From Nocardioides thalensis (lineage in GTDB: Bacteria > Actinomycetota > Actinomycetes > Propionibacteriales > Nocardioidaceae), in assembly GCF_013410655.1 (NCBI RefSeq), contig NZ_JACCFP010000001.1:1821501-1885500 (forward strand): a stretch of 64,000 bases of DNA, in the 5' to 3' direction. How positions within the stretch are numbered: position 1 is the stretch's first letter; every line of letters starts with the position of its first letter. The notes under the pieces are model-generated. The model did no database searches. It had not been told where the DNA came from and saw only the letters and a program-made list of their open reading frames with translations. Both the position numbers and the translations under genes were made by a program. This document shows, in pieces, positions 16,535 to 28,180 of this stretch.

Positions 16535-17356
16535 TCAGCCACCGCCTCCTTGGTAGTGCCGTACGCCGATGTGCCAGCTGCCGAGCGCGAGCAGCCACGT
16601 CCACACGGCCGCGAGCGGAGCGCACCAGCCCGCCCATCCGGGCAGGCCGACCACGTCGTCGAGGCCGAGCAGGGTGAGCGCCGGGAGGAACGCGGTGAAC
16701 GCCATCGGGAAGAAGAACCCGAACACGGCCCACAGCGGCCGGCTCCACACCGACGCCGGCTGGGTGGCGGCGTAGCGGCCGCCGTACACGAACGCGTTGG
16801 TGGTCTCGGCGCCCTCGATGAGGAAGAACTGCATCCCGGCCGCCCACACGAACATCGCTGCGAACGTCGCGTAGCCGCTCGCCAGCGCCACGACGAGCAG
16901 CAGCACGTCCGCCGGGCCCCACGCGATCTCGTTGACCACGAGCGCCACCACCAGAGCCGTGGCGGCGACGGCCGCGCGGGCGAGCCGGCGCAGGGAGATC
17001 TCGCTCGTGACCAGCTGGAGCAGCAGGGGCTGGGGTCGCAGGTAGAAGACGTCGAGGGTCCCCGCGCGGAGGTACGTCGGCAGCTGGTCGCAGTGCCCGA
17101 ACGAGACGTCGGCGAGGCAGAAGCAGAGCTCGGCGATGCCGAACACCAGCAGCACGTGCTCGAACTCCAGCCCGCCGAGCTCGACGACGTTGTGGAAGAG
17201 GATCCACACCTCGACCAGCTCGATCACGCCGATCAGCAGGGAGCTGAGCAGGTCGAGCGCGAAGCTCGCGCGGTAGGAGGTCTGGGAGCGGGCGCGCGAG
17301 GCGAGCACGGCCCGGTAGGGGCGCAGCCGCGAGCCGGTCACCGTCAGGTCAGCCAC
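16535..17356 (-). CDS. ABC-2-type permease (COG3694)
   Basis: A 273-residue integral membrane protein with about six helices. It opens with YRAVLASRARSQTSYRASFALDLLSSLL, a cytosolic elbow leading into helix 1, and has the conserved SFGHCDQLPTYLRAGTLDVFYLRPQP loop between helices 2 and 3 that contacts the ATPase. This is the COG3694 permease of the three-gene ABC-2 transporter. Its start overlaps the end of the preceding permease gene by 8 bp, consistent with translational coupling. Confidence 0.88.
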   Translation of the reverse strand: MADLTVTGSRLRPYRAVLASRARSQTSYRASFALDLLSSLLIGVIELVEVWILFHNVVELGGLEFEHVLLVFGIAELCFCLADVSFGHCDQLPTYLRAGTLDVFYLRPQPLLLQLVTSEISLRRLARAAVAATALVVALVVNEIAWGPADVLLLVVALASGYATFAAMFVWAAGMQFFLIEGAETTNAFVYGGRYAATQPASVWSRPLWAVFGFFFPMAFTAFLPALTLLGLDDVVGLPGWAGWCAPLAAVWTWLLALGSWHIGVRHYQGGGG

Positions 17357-18158
17357 CCTGCACCTCCAAGTGGTGCCGCCCGGCGCGGGTCAGCAGCTGG
17401 CCGAGAAGTACGACGCCCGCGAGCCAGCCGACCTGGACCGCGATGAGCAGCAGCGACTCGCCGACGTCCGCGCGGCCCGAGACGATGTCGACCGGATACA
17501 TCAGCATCGACGGGAACGGCGTCGCCTCGGCGATCGCCTCGAGCCAGCCGGGGAAGAGCCAGATCGGCACGTAGAGACCGGCGAGGAACCCCGACACCGC
17601 CATGTAGAGGATCTGCAGGCCGCGCGTCTCGACCAGCCAGAAGCCCGGCGCGGCAACCAGTAGGTACACGGTCGCCGAGGCGAGGACGATGCCGAGCAGG
17701 ATGCTCACGGCGCCGAGCGGGTAGGCGAGAGGGCTGTCCGGCGCAGCCATCCCGACCGCCACCAGGCCGATCAGGAAGGACGGGATGCCGCGGGGGATCA
17801 GGGCGAAGAGCGACTTGCCGACCTCGGTCGTGATGGCGGCACCCTGCACGTCGAGCGGGCGCAGGAAGTCGACGGCGACGTCGCCGTCCTTGATCCGCTC
17901 GGCGATGTCGATCCGGCCGAACAGGTTGACCGAGCCGAGCAGCCCCTGCGACACCCAGATGTAGGTGCTCATCAGCGCGACGTCGTACCCCTGCAGCTCG
18001 CCGCCGGCGGCCTCGACGGTCGCGAACAGCAGCACCACCTTGAGCAGGCCGAACGTGGTGTTGGCGACCAGGCCGCCGAAGGCCGCCAGCAGGTAGGCCG
18101 ACTGCCTCCGGAACCCTGCGACGAGGAGCCGCCAGTAGGTCCTCGTCGTCGCGCGCAT
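17349..18158 (-). CDS. ABC-2-type permease (COG4587)
   Basis: A 269-residue integral membrane protein, first gene of the three-gene ABC-2 operon. The opening TYWRLLVAGFRRQSAYLLAAFGGLVANTTFGLLK and the RIKDGDVAVDFLRPLDVQGA coupling loop match COG4587 permeases. Six helices are predicted. It probably forms a heterodimeric pore with the downstream COG3694 permease. The operon is divergent from acnA; the 171-bp gap holds a perfect palindrome and an iron-box-like sequence that could affect either direction. Confidence 0.88.
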   Translation of the reverse strand: MRATTRTYWRLLVAGFRRQSAYLLAAFGGLVANTTFGLLKVVLLFATVEAAGGELQGYDVALMSTYIWVSQGLLGSVNLFGRIDIAERIKDGDVAVDFLRPLDVQGAAITTEVGKSLFALIPRGIPSFLIGLVAVGMAAPDSPLAYPLGAVSILLGIVLASATVYLLVAAPGFWLVETRGLQILYMAVSGFLAGLYVPIWLFPGWLEAIAEATPFPSMLMYPVDIVSGRADVGESLLLIAVQVGWLAGVVLLGQLLTRAGRHHLEVQGG

Positions 18159-18186
18159 AGGTGCCGAAGGCTATCCCGGGATGTGG

Positions 18187-18204
18187 TATCTTGATATCAA
18201 GATA
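18187..18204. promoter_or_regulatory. Perfect 18-bp palindrome upstream of acnA
   Basis: TATCTTGATATCAAGATA is an exact palindrome, AT-rich in a GC-rich genome, located 126 bp upstream of the acnA start and 29 bp upstream of the divergent permease start. Its form is that of a dimeric-repressor operator. The regulator cannot be named from the sequence. Confidence 0.6.
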
Positions 18205-18219
18205 AACCGCTCGCGCGAC

Positions 18220-18238
18220 TTAGGTTCGCCTCACTATC
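18220..18238. promoter_or_regulatory. IdeR/DtxR iron-box-like sequence upstream of acnA
   Basis: TTAGGTTCGCCTCACTATC matches the IdeR/DtxR 19-bp consensus (TTAGGTTAGGCTAACCTAA) well over its first 15 positions and poorly at the end. Aconitase contains [4Fe-4S], and iron control of acn (directly or through RipA) is known in actinobacteria, which makes the site plausible. Confidence 0.4.
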
Positions 18239-18329
18239 CCGCCGCCCTCCAGCGGCGGCAGGATGGGGAACCGACCAATCCCGAGCGCACACGAGCAGTC
18301 GACACGAGTCGAAGAGGACGGAGACGCGG

Positions 18330-21143
<2,814 letters not shown>

Positions 21144-21160
21144 CCCGGTCGAGACCCGCG

Positions 21161-21196
21161 AACGGCCCGTCCTCCGCAACGGAGGGCGGGCCGTTT
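21161..21196 (+). terminator. Intrinsic terminator after acnA
   Basis: A hairpin with a 16-bp stem (one G-T pair): AACGGCCCG T CCTCCG, loop CAA, then CGGAGG G CGGGCCGTT, followed by TTG. It lies 18 bp beyond the acnA stop. Confidence 0.85.
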
Positions 21197-21211
21197 GCCA
21201 CGATGTGCCCC

Positions 21212-21871
21212 ATGCGGAGACTGATGGGTACGGCGGCGCTGCTCGCGATCGTCGGGCTGACGGCGGGCTGTGGGGACGACGAGGCGCCCGAGGCGGTGGG
21301 CACTCCCACCGCGTCCGAGTCGGCGACGGAGACGGCCAGCGACGAGCCGAGCGAGTCGGCGACCCCGACCGAGACGGCCGAGTCACCGGAGTCGCCGACC
21401 ACCTCGCACACCGTCTCGGTGGCGCCGCCGACCGAGAGCGACGAGCCCGAGGTCGACCTGGCACGCGCGCCGGAGACCTACGACGAGGCCCTCGCGCACA
21501 TCGAGGCCGCCGGGGTGGACGGCTCCCACACCACCTCGAAGCGGTTCTCCACGCCGGGCGACGTCGTCTACTGCGTGCTCCAGCACGAGTTCATCCCGTC
21601 CTCGTGCGAGCTCTCGGTGGGCATGGTCAAGGACCCACCGGTCTGCGGCAACGCGCCCAGCGACTTCGTCGGCCGCGTCACGCTGAGCGACCGCGGCGCC
21701 GAGCCGGAGTGCAACACCGACACGATCCGCGAGCCGGGCGCGCCGGTCGTCCAGCCGTCCGGCGTCGTCGAGGCCGGGGGAGTGACCTGCGCCGTCGAGT
21801 CGATCGGGGTCACCTGCGTCGACGGCAGCCACGGGTTCTTCATCACCCAGGGCGACTACGCGGTCTTCTGA
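21212..21871 (+). CDS. Secreted lipoprotein of unknown function
   Basis: A 219-residue protein with a lipoprotein signal peptide (MRRLMGTAALLAIVGLTAGC, lipobox LTAGC), so the mature Cys20 should be lipid-anchored on the outer face of the membrane. Residues 21-85 are a Ser/Thr/Glu/Pro-rich low-complexity linker. A folded C-terminal domain (about 100-219) has six Cys residues (YCVLQHEFIPSSCELS, PVCGNAP, PECNTD, VTCAVESIGVTC) that could form disulfides. The role is unknown. An alternative ATG 9 bp upstream exists; the later one gives the better signal peptide. Confidence 0.75.
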   Translation: MRRLMGTAALLAIVGLTAGCGDDEAPEAVGTPTASESATETASDEPSESATPTETAESPESPTTSHTVSVAPPTESDEPEVDLARAPETYDEALAHIEAAGVDGSHTTSKRFSTPGDVVYCVLQHEFIPSSCELSVGMVKDPPVCGNAPSDFVGRVTLSDRGAEPECNTDTIREPGAPVVQPSGVVEAGGVTCAVESIGVTCVDGSHGFFITQGDYAVF

Positions 21872-21877
21872 GCACCG

Positions 21878-22597
21878 TCAGACGTCCGTGCCCGCCCGCG
21901 AGCCCTCGGGGTCGGTGAGCCCGCCGTTGCACGACGCGAACGGCTCCGGCGCGGTCTCGCCGGCGCCGTACTCCGCGACGAACAGGCCGATCCGCGGGTC
22001 GTCGGGCCCGGTGAGCTCGAGCTGGCGGCCCCACGACGTGATCACGACCGGTGCCTCCTGGTCGGGGTACGGCGACAGGATCCCGTTGTCGGGGAGCTGC
22101 GCCACGAGCTGCTCGACCCCGTCGGCGTCGACGAGGTCCTCCCGGTAGGTGAGCCAGGTGGTGCCGTGCTCGAGGTCGTGCACCACGTTCTCCTCGCGCA
22201 CCGGCACGTCGTAGACCCCGCACTCCAGCCACTCGGGGGCGTGGTTGCCGCCGACCGGCGGGGACTGCGGGTAGTCGACGTCGCCCGGCACGTGGGTGGG
22301 GTCGAGGCCGTCGTACTCCTCCACCAGGTCGAGGTTGCTCGTGTCGACGTCCTCCTCCGACTCCTGCGACGGCGACCCTGGGTCGGACGCTTGGTGGTCG
22401 AGGTCGTCCTCGCCCGACAGCACCAGCGGGACGGCGACCGCGGCCGCGACGAGCACCAGGGCGGCCACCACTGCGAGCACGATCGGCAGGGTCCGGCTCT
22501 TCCGCGGCGGGGGCGGCGGGGGTGCGCCGTACGGCTGGTACGGCGGGGGGTACAGGCCGCCCGGCGGCGGGGGAGGCGGAGGAGGCGGGGAGGACAT
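21878..22597 (-). CDS. DUF3105 membrane-anchored protein
   Basis: A 239-residue protein. Residues 1-33 are a proline-rich cytosolic tail (runs of 10 and 6 Pro), residues 36-60 a single transmembrane helix, and the rest an extracellular domain. HVPGDVDYPQSPPVGGNHAPEW, CGVYDVPVREENVVHDLEHG and a paired C-terminal Cys (FASCNGG) are the DUF3105 signature. The conserved His/Glu pattern suggests a metal or ligand site; the function is unknown. It is convergent to the lipoprotein gene and followed 1 bp later by a small thiamine-binding-type gene in the same direction on its start side. Confidence 0.85.
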   Translation of the reverse strand: MSSPPPPPPPPPGGLYPPPYQPYGAPPPPPPRKSRTLPIVLAVVAALVLVAAAVAVPLVLSGEDDLDHQASDPGSPSQESEEDVDTSNLDLVEEYDGLDPTHVPGDVDYPQSPPVGGNHAPEWLECGVYDVPVREENVVHDLEHGTTWLTYREDLVDADGVEQLVAQLPDNGILSPYPDQEAPVVITSWGRQLELTGPDDPRIGLFVAEYGAGETAPEPFASCNGGLTDPEGSRAGTDV

Positions 22598-22598
22598 G

Positions 22599-22916
22599 TC
22601 AGGCGTCGCCGCTCGCGGCGAGCTGCTGCTCGATCCGCTCGACCTTCGCCGTGAGCTGGCCGGTGTAGCCCGGGCGGACGTCGGCCTTCAGCACCAGGCC
22701 CACGCGGGGCGAGACGGCCGCGACCGCGTCGACGGCCCGCTTCACCACGGCCATCACCTCGTCCCACTCGCCCTCGATGTTGGTGAACATCGCATTGGTC
22801 TCGTTGGGGAGGCCCGATTCCCGGACGACGCGCACGGCCGCGGCGACTGCCTCGGCCACCGAGCCGGTGTCGTCGGCGGCGGCGCCGGTGGGGGAGATGG
22901 AGAAGGCGGCGAGCAT
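22599..22916 (-). CDS. MTH1187/UPF0045-family thiamine-binding-like protein
   Basis: A 105-residue protein, MLAAFSISPTGAAADDTGSVAEAVAAAVRVV..., with ETNAMFTNIEGEWDEVMAVVKRAVDAV, which matches the ferredoxin-like MTH1187 family (YkoF-related), shown in some members to bind thiamine or its pyrimidine. It is probably cytosolic and oligomeric. The gene ends 1 bp before the DUF3105 start, so both are likely one transcript. Its start region faces the divergent Nudix gene across 69 bp. Confidence 0.82.
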   Translation of the reverse strand: MLAAFSISPTGAAADDTGSVAEAVAAAVRVVRESGLPNETNAMFTNIEGEWDEVMAVVKRAVDAVAAVSPRVGLVLKADVRPGYTGQLTAKVERIEQQLAASGDA

Positions 22917-22973
22917 GCCGCCAACGCTATCCGGGCCGGGGTGGCGCCGCGACGGCCGCTCGCCCGCGACCGC

Positions 22974-22979
22974 TACGGT
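22974..22979 (+). promoter_or_regulatory. Putative -10 box of the Nudix gene (leaderless)
   Basis: TACGGT ends 6 nt before the GTG at 22986, the same arrangement and hexamer as at dut and the ABC exporter. Confidence 0.45.
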
Positions 22980-22985
22980 GGCCGC

Positions 22986-23414
22986 GTGCACCGGTTCGCC
23001 TGCGTGATCCTCGTCGACCGGCGCGGGTGGCTGCTGCTCCAGGAGCGCGACGAGCACGCGCTGATCGACCCGGACCGCTGGGGCATGGTCGGCGGGCACG
23101 TCGACGACGGTGAGGACTTCGAGCCCGCCGCCTACCGCGAGCTCGCCGAAGAGACCGGCATCGTGCTCGCGCCGCCGGCGCTCACGCTGTGGCGCGAGCT
23201 CGAGGTCTTCCACGAGGCCTACGGCACCCGCGACCCGGTGCGGGTCTACGCCGCCGCGACCGACCTCACCGACGCCGACGTCGCGTGCCACGAGGGCCGG
23301 CAGATCGTGTTCGTCGAGCCGGCGGCCGCGCGGGCGCTCCCGAAGTCGCGGTCGGCCGAGCTCGCCGTACCGACCTTCCTCGAGTCCGACCTCTACAGGA
23401 GCCTGACGACGTGA
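22986..23414 (+). CDS. Nudix hydrolase
   Basis: A 142-residue protein with a complete Nudix box from residue 38 (GHVDDGE, then RELAEETGI in the GX5EX7REUXEEXGU pattern). It should hydrolyse a nucleoside diphosphate linked to another moiety in a Mg-dependent way; the substrate is not evident (8-oxo-dGTP, ADP-sugars and others are possible). The GTG start immediately precedes the first beta strand (HRFACVILVDRRGWLLLQER) and fits the leaderless box. The stop overlaps the SMP-30-like gene's start (GTGA), hinting at co-translation. Confidence 0.88.
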   Translation: MHRFACVILVDRRGWLLLQERDEHALIDPDRWGMVGGHVDDGEDFEPAAYRELAEETGIVLAPPALTLWRELEVFHEAYGTRDPVRVYAAATDLTDADVACHEGRQIVFVEPAAARALPKSRSAELAVPTFLESDLYRSLTT

Positions 23415-24343
23415 CCAAGCTGACCGTGATCCCCGTCCCCGGCTACGGCACCGAGGACGTCGTCGTCGCCACCGACGGCCCCCACGCGGGCTGCGTCTTC
23501 ACCGGCACCGTCGATGGCGAGATCTGGCGGGTCTCGCCGGACGGAGCGAAGGTCGACCGGGTCGCCGACACCGGCGGCCGCCCGCTCGGCATCGAGTACG
23601 TCGACGGCGCGCTCCTCGTGTGCGACTCGCAGCGCGGCCTGCTCCGGGTGGACCCCGCGAGCGGGGCGATCGAGGTGCTCGCGACCGAGGCGGACGGGCG
23701 CCCGATCGTCGTGTGCAACAACGCCGCGGTGGCCGGCGACGGCACGATCTGGTTCAGCGACTCCTCGACGCGACCGCTCGACCGCTGGAAGGCCGACTTC
23801 ATCGAGGTCGCGCGCACCGGACGGCTGCTGCGCCGCGACCCCGACGGCACCATCTCCACCGTCCTCGAAGGCCTCGCGTTCGCGAACGGCGTCGCGCTCG
23901 CGGCGGACGAGTCCTACGTCGTCGTCGCGGAGTCGACGACCCGGGCGCTCAACCGGGTGTGGCTCACCGGCGACCGCGCGGGCAGCCACGACCGGATGGG
24001 TGGGGACCTGCCCGGCTATCCCGACAACATCGCGCGGGGGAGCGACGGCCTGATCTGGGTCGCCCTCGGCAGCCCGCTGCTCCCCATGGTCGAGCGGCTG
24101 CACGCGAGCCCGATGCTGGTCCGCAGGGTCGCGACGCGGCTCCCCGAGTGGCTCGAGCCGAAGCCGAAGCGGGTGGTCCGGGTGCAGGCCTACGACCTCA
24201 CGGGGGCACTGGTGCACGACCTTGAGGTCGACCCCCGCGACCACGGCGCCGACTTCCACATGGTCACCGGCGTCCGCGAGCACGACGGGCGGGTCTGGGT
24301 CGGGAGCCTGGAGGAGCCGGCGATCGCGGTCCTCGACCTCTGA
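23411..24343 (+). CDS. SMP-30/gluconolactonase or strictosidine-synthase-like beta-propeller protein
   Basis: A 310-residue protein made of repeated beta-propeller blades: GTVDGEIWRVSPDG, CDSQRGLLRVDPASG, AVAGDGTIWFSDSS, LEGLAFANGVALAADESYVVVAEST, GYPDNIARGSDGLIWVALGSP. The FANGVAL and PDN motifs contribute metal-site residues in the family. Known members hydrolyse lactones or organophosphates; strictosidine-synthase-like members share the fold without that chemistry. No signal peptide is seen, so it should be cytosolic. It is coupled to the Nudix gene by a 4-base overlap, but no shared pathway is evident. Confidence 0.82.
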   Translation: MTKLTVIPVPGYGTEDVVVATDGPHAGCVFTGTVDGEIWRVSPDGAKVDRVADTGGRPLGIEYVDGALLVCDSQRGLLRVDPASGAIEVLATEADGRPIVVCNNAAVAGDGTIWFSDSSTRPLDRWKADFIEVARTGRLLRRDPDGTISTVLEGLAFANGVALAADESYVVVAESTTRALNRVWLTGDRAGSHDRMGGDLPGYPDNIARGSDGLIWVALGSPLLPMVERLHASPMLVRRVATRLPEWLEPKPKRVVRVQAYDLTGALVHDLEVDPRDHGADFHMVTGVREHDGRVWVGSLEEPAIAVLDL

Positions 24344-24348
24344 CGTCT

Positions 24349-24354
24349 TATGGT
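24349..24354 (+). promoter_or_regulatory. Putative -10 box of dxs (leaderless)
   Basis: TATGGT ends 7 nt before the ATG at 24362. It overlaps the upstream in-frame ATG at 24350, which argues that the later ATG is the real start. Confidence 0.45.
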
Positions 24355-24361
24355 GGTGGGC

Positions 24362-26296
24362 ATGTCCGTCCTGGAGCAGATCACCTCGCCGCGCGACCTG
24401 CGCACCCTCTCCGAGGACGAGCTGACGACCCTCGCCGCGGAGATCCGCGACGTGCTGATCCGCACCGTCGCGACCAACAGCGGCCACCTGGGTCCCAACC
24501 TGGGCGTCGTCGAGCTCACGCTGGCGATCCACCGCGTCTTCGACTCGCCGACCGACAAGGTCGTCTTCGACACCGGCCACCAGGCCTACGTCCACAAGCT
24601 CGTGACCGGCCGGTATCCCGACTTCGGCACGCTGCGCCGCGAGGGCGGCATCAGCGGCTACCCCAGCCGCGCGGAGTCGCCGCACGACCTGGTCGAGAAC
24701 TCCCACGCCTCCACCGCCCTGTCGTACGCCGACGGCATCGCCAAGGCGTTCCGGATCCGAGGTGAGGACCGCCACACCGTCGCCGTCATCGGCGACGGCG
24801 CGCTGACCGGGGGCATGGCGTGGGAGGCCCTCAACAACATCGCGATCGCCAAGGACTCCAAGCTGGTCATCGTCGTCAACGACAACGGCCGCTCCTACAC
24901 GCCCACGATCGGGGGCCTCGCCACCGCGCTCGCCGGGCTGCGCACCAACCCGCGCTACGAGCAGGTGCTCGACCTGGTCAAGAAGCGCCTCAACGCCGTG
25001 CCCGGCGTCGGGCCCGCGGCCTACGACGCGCTGCACGCCATGAAGAAGGGCATCAAGGACGCCGTCGCCCCGCAGGGGCTGTTCGAGGACCTCGGCCTGA
25101 AGTACGTCGGCCCCATCGACGGCCACGACCGCGGAGCCGTCGAGCACGCGCTCGAGCAGGCCAAGAAGTTCGGCGGCCCGGTGATCGTGCACGCGATGAC
25201 GCGGAAGGGCTTCGGTTACGACCCCGCCGAGCGGCACGAGGCCGACCAGTTCCACGCGCCCGGCCCGTTCGACGTGCAGACCGGTGCCGAGAAGCCCAAG
25301 GGCCGCATCTGGACCGACCACTTCGCCGACCACATCGTCGACATCGGCGCCCGCCGGCCCGACGTCGTCGCGATCACCGCCGCGATGATGCACCCGGTCG
25401 GCCTCGACAAGTTCGAGGCCCGGTTCCCCGAGCGCACCTTCGACGTCGGCATCGCCGAGCAGCACGCGGCCACCTCCGCCGCGGGCCTCGCGATCGGCGG
25501 GCTGCACCCGGTGGTGGCCGTCTATGCGACGTTCCTCAACCGCGCGTTCGACCAGGTGCTGATGGATGTCGCCCTGCACGAGTGCGGCGTGACGTTCGTG
25601 CTCGACCGGTCCGGCGTGACCGGCGACGACGGCGCCAGCCACAACGGCATGTGGGACATGTCGATCCTCCAGGTCGTGCCCGGCCTGCGGCTCGCCGCTC
25701 CGCGCGACGTGACGCGGATGCGCGAGCTGCTCGACGAGGCCGTCGAGGTCGCCGACGCACCGACCGTGGTGCGGTTCCCGAAGGGCCCGCCGCCCGAGGA
25801 CGTGCCGGCCGTGGACCAGATCGCCGGCGACTACGGGAACATCGACGTGCTCGTCCGCGAGGGGTCGCGCGACGTGCTCGTCGTCGCGGTCGGCGCCATG
25901 GCCACCACGGCCGTCGACGTGGCCGCGCGGCTCTCCGACCAGGGCGTCGGGGTCACCGTCGTCGACCCGCGCTGGGTCAAGCCGGTCGACCCCGCGCTCG
26001 TCGAGCTCGCCCGCGAGCACCGGCTCGTCGTGACGATCGAGGACAACGGCATCGTCGGCGGCGTCGGCTCGGTGCTGCTCCAGACCTTCGCGGCGGCCGG
26101 CGTGCGCACGCCGGTCCGGCTGCACGGCATCCCGCAGGAGTTCCTCGACCACGCGAAGCGCGCCGTCATCCTGGAGCGGGTGGGGCTCTCCGCGCAGGCG
26201 ATCGCCCTCGACGGCCTCCACCACGTGACGGCCGAGGACCACGGGACCGCCGACGTTGCCGGCCGGGCGCTGCTCGACGTCGACGGCCCTCGCTGA
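24362..26296 (+). CDS. dxs: 1-deoxy-D-xylulose-5-phosphate synthase
   Basis: A 644-residue thiamine-diphosphate enzyme that condenses pyruvate and glyceraldehyde-3-phosphate, the first step of the MEP isoprenoid pathway. Visible features are [15 protein letters not shown] (substrate His), [10 protein letters not shown], the ThDP motif [16 protein letters not shown], the central transketolase domain with [17 protein letters not shown], and the C-terminal domain with [11 protein letters not shown]. The length is normal. The ATG at 24362 is preferred over the one at 24350 because the -10 box overlaps the latter. The gene order dxs near a trmA-type gene recalls M. tuberculosis dxs1. Confidence 0.96.
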   Translation: MSVLEQITSPRDLRTLSEDELTTLAAEIRDVLIRTVATNSGHLGPNLGVVELTLAIHRVFDSPTDKVVFDTGHQAYVHKLVTGRYPDFGTLRREGGISGYPSRAESPHDLVENSHASTALSYADGIAKAFRIRGEDRHTVAVIGDGALTGGMAWEALNNIAIAKDSKLVIVVNDNGRSYTPTIGGLATALAGLRTNPRYEQVLDLVKKRLNAVPGVGPAAYDALHAMKKGIKDAVAPQGLFEDLGLKYVGPIDGHDRGAVEHALEQAKKFGGPVIVHAMTRKGFGYDPAERHEADQFHAPGPFDVQTGAEKPKGRIWTDHFADHIVDIGARRPDVVAITAAMMHPVGLDKFEARFPERTFDVGIAEQHAATSAAGLAIGGLHPVVAVYATFLNRAFDQVLMDVALHECGVTFVLDRSGVTGDDGASHNGMWDMSILQVVPGLRLAAPRDVTRMRELLDEAVEVADAPTVVRFPKGPPPEDVPAVDQIAGDYGNIDVLVREGSRDVLVVAVGAMATTAVDVAARLSDQGVGVTVVDPRWVKPVDPALVELAREHRLVVTIEDNGIVGGVGSVLLQTFAAAGVRTPVRLHGIPQEFLDHAKRAVILERVGLSAQAIALDGLHHVTAEDHGTADVAGRALLDVDGPR

Positions 26297-26297
26297 G

Positions 26298-26329
26298 CCC
26301 GGTCGGCGCGGCACCCGAGCGCCGTCGGG
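26298..26329 (+). terminator. GC-rich hairpin after dxs
   Basis: CCCG-GT-CGGCGC and GCGCCG-T-CGGG form a 10-bp stem with a small internal loop, beginning 2 bp after the dxs stop. No T-run follows, as is common for actinobacterial terminators. Confidence 0.45.
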
Positions 26330-26347
26330 CCGGGAATGACGCCCCAC

Positions 26348-26353
26348 TAGTGT
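26348..26353 (+). promoter_or_regulatory. Putative -10 box of the PAC2 gene (leaderless)
   Basis: TAGTGT ends 7 nt before the GTG at 26361. Confidence 0.4.
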
Positions 26354-26360
26354 TGGTTGC

Positions 26361-27326
26361 GTGACCGTGCCTCCACCTCCCGCCTCGCCTCGACTGGTCC
26401 ACATCGTCGACGCCGTGCCGGAGCTCGACGGTGTGGAGCGGCCCACCCTGGTGGTGGCGCTCGACGGTTTCCTCGACGCCGGCAACGCCGGTGCCGTGGC
26501 GTGCCGCCACCTGGTCGCCGAGGGCGCGCCGGGCGGCGGCGTCGTCGTCGCCACCTTCGACGTCGACCAGCTGCACGACTACCGCGCGCGCCGGCCCCCG
26601 ATGTCGTTCGTCCGCGACCACTACGAGGCCTACGACGCCCCGCGGCTCGTGGTGCGGCTGCTGCACGACGTGGGCGGCACGCCGTACCTCCTGCTGCACG
26701 GGCCGGAGCCCGACATCCGGTGGGAGGCGTTCTGCCGCGCGGTCAAGGAGGTCGTCGACCGCTTCGACGTCGGGCTGGTCGTCGGCATGGGCGCCGTGCC
26801 GATGGCGGTGCCGCACACCCGGGCGATCGCGATCACCCACCACGCCAACAACCCCGAGCTGCTCACCGGCGCCAGCCCCTGGCGCGGCGAGCTGCGGATC
26901 CCGAGCAGCGCGCAGGCCCTGCTCGAGGTGCGCCTCGGTGAGTGGGGCCACGACGCGCTCGGCTTCGTCGCGCACGTGCCGCACTACCTCGCCCAGCTGG
27001 ACTACCCCCGGGCCTCGATCGCGCTGCTCGAGCAGGTGGAGCTCGCCGGCCGGCTCACCATCGACCTGTCCGCCCTGCGGGCGGTCTCGGAGGAGCGCGA
27101 CGAGGAGATCGCCCGCTACCTCGCGGCCAACAGCGAGGTCAGCGACGTGGTGGCCGCGCTCGAGCAGCAGTACGACGCGTTCGAGCGCGCCGAGGAGTCC
27201 GGCTCCAGCCTGCTGGCCGAGGAGACGCCGCTCCCGACCGGCGAGGACCTCGGGCGGCAGTTCGAGCAGTTCCTGGCCGGCCTCGAGGGGCCGGACGGCG
27301 ACGACAGAACCGGAGGCGAGCGGTGA
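26361..27326 (+). CDS. PAC2-family (proteasome assembly chaperone 2-like) protein
   Basis: A 321-residue protein of the PAC2 family (COG2047-like). Conserved blocks are PTLVVALDGFLDAGNAGAVACRHL, TFDVDQLHDYRARRPPMSF, LLLHGPEPDIRWEAFCRAV, VGMGAVPMAVPHTR and HVPHYLAQLDYP. In actinobacteria these proteins are widespread next to proteasome-type or lipid genes, but a chaperone role in bacteria has not been firmly shown. The C-terminal 70 residues are helical and acidic. The stop overlaps the tesB start (GTGA), so the pair is translationally coupled. Confidence 0.88.
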   Translation: MTVPPPPASPRLVHIVDAVPELDGVERPTLVVALDGFLDAGNAGAVACRHLVAEGAPGGGVVVATFDVDQLHDYRARRPPMSFVRDHYEAYDAPRLVVRLLHDVGGTPYLLLHGPEPDIRWEAFCRAVKEVVDRFDVGLVVGMGAVPMAVPHTRAIAITHHANNPELLTGASPWRGELRIPSSAQALLEVRLGEWGHDALGFVAHVPHYLAQLDYPRASIALLEQVELAGRLTIDLSALRAVSEERDEEIARYLAANSEVSDVVAALEQQYDAFERAEESGSSLLAEETPLPTGEDLGRQFEQFLAGLEGPDGDDRTGGER

Positions 27327-28174
27327 GCGAGGCCCAGGCGACCCGCGAGCTGGTGGCGCTGCTCGACCTCGAGCAGCTCGACGTCGACCTGTTCCGCGGC
27401 CGGCAGCCCGACACGATCCGGCAGCGGGTCTACGGCGGGCAGGTGGCCGCGCAGTCGCTGATCGCCGCCACCCGCACGGTGGACCCGGAGTTCCACGTGC
27501 ACTCGCTGCACTCGTACTTCCTGCTGCCCGGCGACTACAAGGTGCCGATCATCTACGACGTCGAGCGGATCCGGGACGGTAAGTCGTTCCTGACCCGGCG
27601 CGTCGTCGCGCGCCAGCACGGGCGGCCGATCTACTACCAGACCCTCAACTTCCAGAAGGTGGAGGACGGGTTCGAGCACCAGGACCGGATGCCGGAGGTC
27701 AAGCCGCCGGAGGAGGGGCTCGACCTCGTCGACCTGATGAAGGAGCGCGGCGCCGACGACGGGCTGAGCAAGGAGTGGGCCGCCCTCGACGTGCGCTGGC
27801 TCGGCAACTCCTCCTACGGGCTGGAGGAGGACCGCGACCGGCCCTCGAAGACGCTGCTGTGGATCCGCATCGACGGCCGGCTCTCCGACGACCCGATGGA
27901 GCACCTCGCCACGTTCACCTATGCCAGCGACGTGTCGCTGCTGGGTGCGGCGCTCGCGGCTCATGGCGCCGACCCGGGCAAGGTGCAGATGGCCTCGCTC
28001 GACCACACGATCTGGTTCCACCGGCCGTTCCGGGCCGACGAGTGGTGGCTCTACGACCAGTGGTCGCCCTCGGCCGGCGGCGCCCGCGGTTTGTCTCTGG
28101 GGCGGGTGTTCACCCAGGACGGCACGCTTGTCGCGACGGTCGCCCAGGAGGGGTTGATCCGCCCGCTCCCGTGA
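27323..28174 (+). CDS. tesB: Acyl-CoA thioesterase II
   Basis: A 283-residue protein with the tandem hot-dog domains of TesB: ELVALLDLEQLDVDLFRGRQP at the start, VYGGQVAAQSLIAA, VHSLHSYFLLPGD in the first domain, and LATFTYASDVSLLGAAL, SLDHTIWFHRPFRADEWWLYDQWSP and GRVFTQDGTLVATVAQEGLIR in the second. Catalytic Asp, Thr/Ser and Gln positions (SLDH..., SLGRVF, QEG) are present. It hydrolyses acyl-CoAs to free fatty acid and CoA in the cytosol. It is coupled to the PAC2 gene. A repeat-rich segment follows directly after the stop. Confidence 0.94.
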   Translation: MSEAQATRELVALLDLEQLDVDLFRGRQPDTIRQRVYGGQVAAQSLIAATRTVDPEFHVHSLHSYFLLPGDYKVPIIYDVERIRDGKSFLTRRVVARQHGRPIYYQTLNFQKVEDGFEHQDRMPEVKPPEEGLDLVDLMKERGADDGLSKEWAALDVRWLGNSSYGLEEDRDRPSKTLLWIRIDGRLSDDPMEHLATFTYASDVSLLGAALAAHGADPGKVQMASLDHTIWFHRPFRADEWWLYDQWSPSAGGARGLSLGRVFTQDGTLVATVAQEGLIRPLP

Positions 28175-28180
28175 AGGCGC

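Noticed and set aside
23393..26554. 1053-codon open frame antisense to the SMP-30-like and dxs genes
   Set aside because: Spans two unrelated genes and shows only shadow-frame composition.
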